13,858 bases of DNA, from contig BRYA01000554.1 of NCBI GenBank assembly GCA_030267965.1, forward strand, positions 1 through 13,858, given 5' to 3'. Below are positions 8,427 to 13,858 of this stretch, in pieces. This stretch comes from Triparma columacea (taxonomy: Eukaryota; Sar; Bolidophyceae; Parmales; Triparmaceae). A model generated the notes under the pieces. That model searched no databases, was not told the origin of the DNA, and worked only from the letters and a program-made list of their open reading frames with translations. The position numbers and the translations under genes were made by a program. The first letter of the stretch is position 1; every line of letters starts with the position of its first letter.

Positions 8427-9708
8427 TTAGGCAAGGGCCTTGGCGGAGCCACGGAGGCTCTTGGAGACCTTGACAATCTCGGCTTGTCCGTCCTGAGTAA
8501 GAACCATGTCAATGGTCATAACGGAGTACTTCACGGTGACGGTAACCTCGTCCTTGGATTCGTCGTAGGTGGCACTCTTGAAGGTGACGCCGTTCTCATC
8601 TAAAGCATCATGGGCGCAGTCCCCATCAACATCCAAATTGTCAACAACGACCTCGCTTCCGTCGAGGTGATAAGACTCGTCGGTGCAGGAGAGGCTAATG
8701 ACGCCAGAGATGGCAAGGTCCATGGAGGTCTCGGAGTTGACCTTGATATGGGTCTCAATCTTTTGACCTAGGACAGTCTTTGAGCCGGTGTAAGAGCCGT
8801 GGGGTGCATCAGCGAGGGTAATGACAGTCCTGTACTCGCCGTTCTTGGAGAGTACAAGATCGATTGAGAGGACAGAGTACTTAACAGAGACGGTGATTTC
8901 ATCGTTGGCATCATCGTAGGAAACAGACTTCAAGGTCACGCCGTTCTCGGCGAGCGCGTCATGGGCGCAGTCTCCATCCTGATCAATGTTATCAACAACG
9001 ACATCGCTCCCGTCAAGGTGGTAGGCCTCGTCGGCGCAGGAGAGCTCAATGACGCCGGAGATGGTGAGATCCATGGAAGTGTCAGAGTTGACGCTCACAA
9101 GGGCGTTGATGGTCTCACCGAGAACGGACTTGGAGCCAGAGTAAGCGCCACTGGGGGTGGTGGAGAGGGAGGCGGGGAGGGCGACCTTGATGACGGGGGC
9201 GTCGAAAGCAGAAGCCTTGGAGAGGACGAGGTCAATGGAAAGCACAGAGTACTTCACAGAGACGGTGAGGGTGTCCGCACTCTCGTCGTAGACGGTCTGT
9301 CAGGGGAGGGGACGGGCCGGGACGCGTTGGGGAGTGTTAGGTTGGCACGAAAAAGACGAAGAAAATCCAAGAAAAGCCAAGAAAAGCATGTTAGCCATGT
9401 CGCACCGCCATGTCGCACCGCACCTTCTCAAGCTTGACATTGTTTTGCTCAAGCGCATCGTGGGCACAGTCACCAGCCTCATCAATGTGGTCGAGGGTGA
9501 TCTCGGTGGCACCCATGGTGTAAGCCTCATCAGTGCAGGCAAGGTCAATCACCCCAGAGATCTGAAGATCAAGCAAGCTCTCGGAAGTTACAGAGATCTG
9601 GGCATTGATTGTTTCCCCAAGAACAGTCTTGGACCCAGTGTATACCCCACTGGGGTTGGCCAGGGCGGTGGCAAGGACGGACAATAGAGCAGCAGCGCGA
9701 AGGAACAT
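8427..9708 (-). CDS. Secreted protein with three tandem cysteine-containing beta-rich repeats
   Basis: Two exons: 9708-9424 and 9296-8427, joined in phase 0 across a 127-bp GTGCGG...TGACAG intron; 384 residues. MFLRAAALLSVLATALA is a clear signal peptide, so the protein is exported. The rest is three copies of one domain, starting near residues 21, 145 and 262. Each has G-x-Y-(T/S)-GSK-(T/S)-VLG, then MDL-x-ISGVI-x-L-x-C-x-DE-x-Y, GDCAHDAL-x-(E/Q)-N, and finally V-KYSV-x-(S/T)-ID-(L/M)-VL. Alternating hydrophobic residues suggest beta sheet. Two conserved Cys per repeat (Cys58 and Cys81 in the first) probably form a disulphide. The join was chosen because repeat 1 then matches repeats 2 and 3 exactly in phase. 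The tail (SKSLRGSAKALA) is basic. I do not know the family; a lipocalin-like barrel or cell-surface/extracellular-matrix role is possible but unproven. The TATA box and uniform, strongly C-ending codons suggest high expression. Confidence 0.88.
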
Positions 9709-10113
9709 CTTTACAGCGAGAAAACAAAAACTGAAGTAATTGCTGGCCAGTCGGAACAAGGAACGAGCGAGAGATGGTGTCAAGAAGGGCCAATGAAAGT
9801 GATTTATAGGTTTTCATGGCTTTAGGAGGTGCAAGACTCGGATTTTTTTTCAGGAAGGCAGCGAATGCGTTGTGAACGGAAGGTGCATGGGGGCGATGGG
9901 GAGAAGGACGCAAATATCTTCGTTTTTAACCTTTGTTGAGGCAACTTACCCCAACCTCACGCTGCATTTCGCGTAAGATTCGGTCAGGTTCTTATAAGAT
10001 ATGTTCCCCGAAGGCCTACCAACCTGCTCTGACGCATTCACTACATATATATCAAATCTTCATTTCATAACCGCCCACTGTTTCCCTGCCTGACCAAAAG
10101 TGTGTTGGGGAAA
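9709..10113. promoter_or_regulatory. Divergent intergenic region between secreted-protein and cNMP-binding genes
   Basis: 405 bases without a gene. Besides the leftward TATA box at 9801-9810 it has a TATATATC element at 10046-10053, about 60 bases before the rightward ATG at 10114. Between them is a T-run (9842-9850) and A/T-rich sequence with no repeat or RNA gene that I can recognise. The TTG-begun frame running upstream of 9708 lacks an ATG and was not used. Confidence 0.5.
9801..9810 (-). promoter_or_regulatory. TATA box of the secreted-protein gene
   Basis: The minus strand reads CCTATAAATC about 95 bases upstream of the ATG at 9708, a near-canonical TATAAA box in a sensible place for a 5' leader of about 60-65 bases. 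It is the best core-promoter element in the window. Confidence 0.65.
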
Positions 10114-12618
10114 ATGGAAGGCTCCAAGCCCCCTTCCCCTACCCCACCCCTCACAAGCAGGCACGAGGACAAAGACCAGCGGGGATCGCTGATCAAGAGG
10201 CAGCCCCGTAGGTCTTACGGCGGCAAAACCAGCCCAACCTCTCCCTCACTGTCCAGGAGAGGCTCTTTATCAGGGTCCTCTGTTACCTCCCCGGAGGTTT
10301 CTGGCTCCAATGCGCGCGCGCGTTCGATAAGGAAGTCACTCAATTCGCCTCGGTCGGAACAGGGCAAACAGCTGGCCACAATGATTAATGACAAGCAAGC
10401 CCTGGTCGAGCACTTCCAGAAAGCCCACATGTTTACGGAGAAGAGGATCTCCGTAAGGGAGGGTGGCAGAAGCCCCAATATCAAGCATAGAACTATACAT
10501 TTGAAGAACTCGCCTAGTGGAAACTCTCCAACAACCAACAAGAGGACTCCGAGCATGTTGATGAAATCACTTAGGAAGCACGCAAAGGCAGTTGGGAAGG
10601 CGGCGATAATGCTGGAAATGATGAAACCTCAAATGATCACGCACAAGAAGGGGGCAAAGCCTGCGAACTACGACGCTTGCAAGAGCATTCTGGAAAAGTC
10701 CCCCTTCCTTCGCTCCAGGAAGGACTGTGTGCAGCTCTTGCAGCTCGTGAAGAATGTGAAGTTCTTCCAGAACCTGGGAGAGACCCAGCAGCTCGACTTG
10801 TGCAAAGTCATGGGACACATGGACGTGGCCTGGACCAGGCAGACCATCATGTCACAAGGGGATCTTGGAAGCACTTTTTACGTAATCCTCGTCGGCTCGT
10901 TCCACGTTCAGGTCAAGGTTGAAGATAGCAAAAATTTGAAGACGGTGGCGCACCTCCACCCAGGAGATAACTTTGGAGAGGCGGCCCTGATAAACAACAA
11001 TCCGAGAAACGCCACCGTGGTGAGCGCAGAGCCCAGTGAGCTGCTAATGATTGAGAAGGAAGACTACGAGAGGGTCATCAAGTCATTGCACGTCGACGCT
11101 CTGAATAAGAAGAGTAAGTTCATCAGGAGCATTCCCGCCTTCACCAGCTTCCCAGAGGAAATAGTGAAAGGTAAGTGGGGAGAGGGGGTGAGGTGTTGGG
11201 GTGTTTGTGTGTGGGGGTGTGGGGATGTGGGGGTGTCGGTCTGTGGGGGGAGGCCGCTCAGGGCTCACCGTGCCGCGCCGCGCCACACCGCCCCACCCCG
11301 CTAAAGAAATCCTAATCTCACGCCCACTCAACAACTCACCCAGACTTGGCCACGAGGGTGCACTTTGAAAAGGTGCCCATCCATCACCCTATTTGGAAGC
11401 AGGGAGACGATGTTGATCCCATGAAGTATATCATGATCGTTAAGCACGGTGAAGTGCACGTGATTAAGGACTTCACAGTTCCGAAGATTGCTGCGTGCGG
11501 GACGACAACAAGTAGTTTCAGGACACCCACAAATAAGGAACAAGATTTCACGGAAAAGAAGAGAGCAGACCTTTGCGCCCTAGGTCCGAGCTCGGCCTTC
11601 TTAGAGAGGTCCATGTTCGACAACGGGGTGGAGAAGAAGGAGGGGGAGAGGATTACTTTGGAGGATAGGAAGAAGATGGAGGCGGGGGAAAAGCGATGTT
11701 CTTCGCTGGTGACGAGCAGCTGTTGCGAAATTGGATGGCTTTCCAAGCATATTTTCAACCAACTGACAAAGTTTGGCCTCAAGGGAGTCAACAACCAAAT
11801 ATCCCACGTCGAAGACCCGGCAGATGTAGCAGGTATCGAAGGCGATCACATTGATCACCGGGAGATGAAGAAGATCGAAGAGAGTGCCGAAAAAATGATG
11901 ATGGATTTGAGGGAATGGATGATTGAGGTAGGTTAAAATGACGGGGCGTTGGAAATCCTGGGGTCAGGGAAGGCATGGAGGGGCAATGAAGATCAACTCC
12001 ACCAAACTAACTTCCTAAACTCGCCCCTCCTCACAGTACCCCAACGAGATGGAACTGAGGCAGCTGTACGCCGAAAACAATCTCTGGAAGGAATTCAAGG
12101 AGAAAGTCATGGCGATGACCTTGGCTCAGGCCGGTACGAAGCGCTTGAAGGAGAAGATCAAGGCCGAAAAGGAGCAGAATATTGTTGAGAAGGTCAGGAA
12201 CGCCAAGTACGGCGACCACCCGCTGACCTGCGACGTTGTACTCCCGTTCCGAAAACCTGTCGATCTTCTTCCCATGAGCACAGGCACGGATCTTTCATCG
12301 CCAGAATTTGGCCTGGCACCCAGAGAGCAGCTGTACGACTTCGTTGAGAAAGACCTTACTCCGAGGAGCAAGGTGAAGCAGGTCGACCCGAAGCTGGCGA
12401 AAACCTTCGGCTACGTGAGCCCGACGACGTCGCCTAGGGACAAGGATGGTGAAAAAGGCAAAGGAACGAGAGGGAAAAAAATGAAAGGAGGGCGACAGAT
12501 AACAATCAAGAAGAGCGGGAAGAGAAGTTCTTTTTTGCTTTCTTCGCAGCGCAGGGATCTAGTAGGAGAGAAGGCAAGGGAGAAGTTGAACATACAATAT
12601 ATGGGCAACACCATGTGA
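10114..12618 (+). CDS. Protein with tandem cyclic-nucleotide-binding domains
   Basis: Three exons: 10114-11170, 11344-11927 and 12037-12618, with GTAAGT/GTAGGT donors, CAG acceptors and consistent phases; 740 residues. Residues 1-~180 are basic and Ser/Pro-rich, with several basophilic kinase sites (RRGS at 48-51, RRS, RKS) of the PKA/PKG type. CNB-A (~211-321) has the full phosphate-binding cassette FGEAALINNNPRNATV (287-302), including the Glu and Arg that contact cyclic nucleotide. CNB-B (~333-500) keeps the shape (IVKHGEVHVI 384-393; LGPSSAFLE 432-440; CCEIGWLSK 479-487) but has no intact cassette and carries a charged insertion around 441-473, so it probably does not bind nucleotide. A charged helical region and a Lys-rich tail follow. 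There is no kinase or channel domain. The layout resembles CNBD2-type proteins or PKA-regulatory-like proteins; inference: a cAMP/cGMP sensor. The start is the first ATG in frame; a GTG at 10102 is not used. Confidence 0.85.
11176..11250 (+). repeat. G-run-rich intron segment
   Basis: The first intron of the cNMP-binding gene carries at least seven runs of 4-6 G separated by short T/G-rich loops, directly after the donor site. On the transcribed RNA this could fold as a G-quadruplex. It is also low-complexity sequence prone to length change. Confidence 0.6.
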
Positions 12619-12707
12619 TGTGGTGGTGGAGGGACGGGAGGTGGGTGGGGAGACGAGAGGCAAGAAAAAGAATCATGTTTTTGTATATTTAATTCGCTAT
12701 GCTTTGC

Positions 12708-13046
12708 TTAAACACGGGAAGGGTAAAGCATCACACGAACGGGGGCACCAATAGACTGAGGGGGAAGAGGGCGGGAGAACTTGGCCTTCACAACACCGTT
12801 TCCTCCATGAGCCCTGCACACCTTTCCCCAGTTGACCTTGAACTTGGATCCGTCCTTTCCAGCGTTTGAGCTCTTGGTAATGTAAGCGATCTTCTTTCCA
12901 AGGTAGAAGTCAACAGCACTCTTGTCATCGACACCAGCGATCTTGATGAGGGAGGTGTGGTTGTACTGGTTCCTGAGGCCACGCTTGAATCCAAGGTGGA
13001 CGCCCTTGACGTAAAGGCGGGTAGGCTGAGTGGCGTTCTTAGTCAT
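12708..13046 (-). CDS. Large-subunit ribosomal protein eL33 (RPL35A)
   Basis: A single uninterrupted exon of 112 residues, full length for the family. It is a structural protein of the cytosolic 60S subunit. Recognisable eukaryotic eL33 landmarks in order: RLYVKGVHLGFKRGLRNQYNHTSLIKI, shown here only in part as LYVKG...FKRG..NQ..HTSLIKI; D-x-K-x-A-x-DFYLGKK-x-AY; a short basic segment; WGKVCRAHGG-NGVVKAKF; and PPQSIGAPVRVMLYPSRV at the C terminus. The ATG at 13046 gives the usual MTK-type start. It converges with the cNMP-binding gene, whose stop is only 89 bases away. CTCTCCCAAACACAG just upstream (acceptor ending at 13062) may end an intron in the 5' leader; eL33 genes often have an intron near the start. 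Confidence 0.96.
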   Translation of the reverse strand: MTKNATQPTRLYVKGVHLGFKRGLRNQYNHTSLIKIAGVDDKSAVDFYLGKKIAYITKSSNAGKDGSKFKVNWGKVCRAHGGNGVVKAKFSRPLPPQSIGAPVRVMLYPSRV

Positions 13047-13190
13047 TTTATTAGTACTATTCTGTGTTTGGGAGAGAAGCGGAGCGGATTAGAGCCATTT
13101 TGGGGAAGAGCATTCAGAGGCGGTGTGGGTGAGGGTTTGTATTTTGGCCAATTCATCGTTTTGTGATACACCATGGAATGAGATACGATA

Positions 13191-13208
13191 TTGTATATAT
13201 TTTATCGT
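13191..13208 (-). promoter_or_regulatory. A/T-rich TATA-like element upstream of eL33
   Basis: The minus strand reads GATAAAATATATACAA about 150 bases upstream of the eL33 ATG. It could be the core promoter, in which case the leader would be about 115-120 bases (or shorter if the candidate 5' intron is real). It is a weak call because the whole flank is relatively A/T-rich. Confidence 0.3.
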
Positions 13209-13299
13209 GGGGATATGGTCTTGTGGGGTATTCGAAGCCGGGCAAGCCTGTATTTGGCAAAAACCTAAAGCTCGATTTTGGGTCACCAGGTGGGCTTGT

Positions 13300-13371
13300 T
13301 CCTGGCTGGGTGGCACATATATCGCATTTCGTTCGTTCGAGAGGTCTTAAAAAGACACAGGTGGCACATCG
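13300..13371 (-). CDS. Possible exon with RanBP2-type-like zinc finger
   Basis: The minus strand encodes RCATCVFLRPLERTKCDICA, with spacing C-x2-C-x10-C-x2-C as in RanBP2/NZF zinc fingers, and the family-like TKC-x2-C ending. A good acceptor (CCCCTTTCAG) ends at 13372, immediately before it, and a GTGAGT donor lies 57 bases earlier (13428). The open frame runs from 13488 to 13153 without an ATG. The usual Trp before the first Cys and the Asn after the second are absent. It may be an exon of a small unrecognised gene, a decayed copy, or chance. No complete gene model could be built, and the stop at 13153 leaves only 107 bases before eL33. Confidence 0.3.
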
Positions 13372-13858
13372 CTGAAAGGGGACGGGGTGTTTCGCACGTT
13401 TGGAAGAGTTTGGAGGTGAAGGACTCACTGTCGATTTTGGCTTTTTCTTGATGAGGAAATTGGGTGATGAGACATGTTGGAGAGCTCTTCAAAATTGTGA
13501 TGGAAGTGACGGGAGGGAAGGATGGGGGTGGAGGATGGGCGTTGGTGCGTTGTGGTTTGCGCAGTGTGTTTGGTTGGGGCGGGGGGATGCGGGGGAATTC
13601 AAAATGATGAAGTTTCATGCCAAAAGTGGTGGACTTCAAAAGCACATGCATCACTCCAACCACGACAATTTCATTGCATGCCCTAGCGCTTCGGCGAGGT
13701 TAAGTGTTGGGGCACAGAATATGGCGCTAAAAGTGCTTCGTGTTTCTCACACAACAACATAACATCCTTTATATTAGTTTATCACTTTTCAAACAGAAAC
13801 CACCCTCTTATACCCCCCAACCCCATTCATCCCTGACTACGCTTGCACTGTCTTTGTT
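13372..13858. other. Right-edge region without a confident gene
   Basis: 487 bases. Long open frames exist on both strands (for example 13400-13762 plus, 13283-13663 minus) but they start without ATG or show only low-complexity Pro/Gly sequence. I found no tRNA, snRNA or rRNA signature. The last 100 bases turn pyrimidine-rich, perhaps the flank or intron of a gene beyond the window. Confidence 0.5.

Noticed and set aside
8961..9437. Plus-strand frame opposite the secreted repeat protein
   Set aside because: Mirror of the repeated coding sequence; its apparent repeats only reflect those of the real gene.
11171..11304. Extension of the first cNMP-binding exon past residue 352
   Set aside because: Low-complexity Gly/Val/Cys translation of a G-rich intron; splicing at GTAAGT continues the second CNB domain.
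13046..13371. Zinc finger spliced in frame onto eL33 through the acceptor at 13062
   Set aside because: The frame from 13061 into eL33 is open, but no GT donor of matching phase was found after the zinc-finger motif, and eL33 has a normal start.
13400..13762. 120-codon plus-strand frame with a His-rich stretch resembling half a C2H2 finger
   Set aside because: It lacks the cysteine pair, begins with TTG, and is otherwise low complexity.
1..13858. tRNA, rRNA, snRNA, CRISPR or transposon
   Set aside because: No cloverleaf with a T-loop consensus, no spaced direct-repeat array, no terminal inverted repeats and no transposase or reverse-transcriptase motif were seen by eye; a covariance-model scan would be decisive.

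Overview
The window is eukaryotic nuclear DNA. Seven of the gene models below have GT-AG spliceosomal introns, flank-to-flank spacing is about 90-400 bp, and the products are typical eukaryotic proteins: ribosomal protein eL33, a CYRI/FAM49 Rac-binding protein, an endomembrane-type Na+/H+ exchanger and a cyclic-nucleotide-binding protein. Introns are short (72-374 bp). Their polypyrimidine tracts are made mostly of C rather than T, and many carry a CTAAC branch-point-like motif. The bacterial-type wobble-uridine enzyme with a hydrophobic N-terminal leader, together with a compact gene-dense genome, suggests a unicellular alga or other protist, perhaps a stramenopile such as a bolidophyte/Parmales relative. 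That placement is inference; no marker gene in the window proves it.

Layout, left to right. 175-2958 (-): a two-exon gene for one polypeptide that joins a TrhO-type (rhodanese/UPF0176) tRNA uridine-34 hydroxylase to a TrmR-like family-3 SAM-dependent O-methyltransferase. 3107-5180 (+): a five-exon CPA1/NHE sodium-proton exchanger, divergent from the first gene. 5327-6627 (-): a two-exon CYRI/FAM49 homologue, convergent with the exchanger across a very C-rich spacer. 6881-8282 (+): a two-exon protein of unknown function with a C-terminal helical module of the kind seen in eIF2A and PYM. 8427-9708 (-): a two-exon secreted protein made of three tandem copies of a domain of about 117-124 residues, with a clear TATA box. 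10114-12618 (+): a three-exon protein with one intact and one degenerate cyclic-nucleotide-binding domain. 12708-13046 (-): ribosomal protein eL33. 13047-13858 holds no confident gene, but its minus strand contains a four-cysteine motif resembling a RanBP2-type zinc finger.

The genes look like a chance neighbourhood of housekeeping and cell-biology genes, not an operon or pathway cluster. The system most worth attention is the first gene. TrhO makes 5-hydroxyuridine at tRNA position 34 and TrmR methylates it to 5-methoxyuridine. Separate bacterial enzymes for consecutive steps therefore appear fused here in one eukaryotic protein, probably routed to an organelle. The CYRI homologue and the cNMP-binding protein suggest Rac/actin and cyclic-nucleotide signalling in the host.

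All exon joins were deduced by eye from GT/AG signals, reading phase and homology; none is backed by transcripts.
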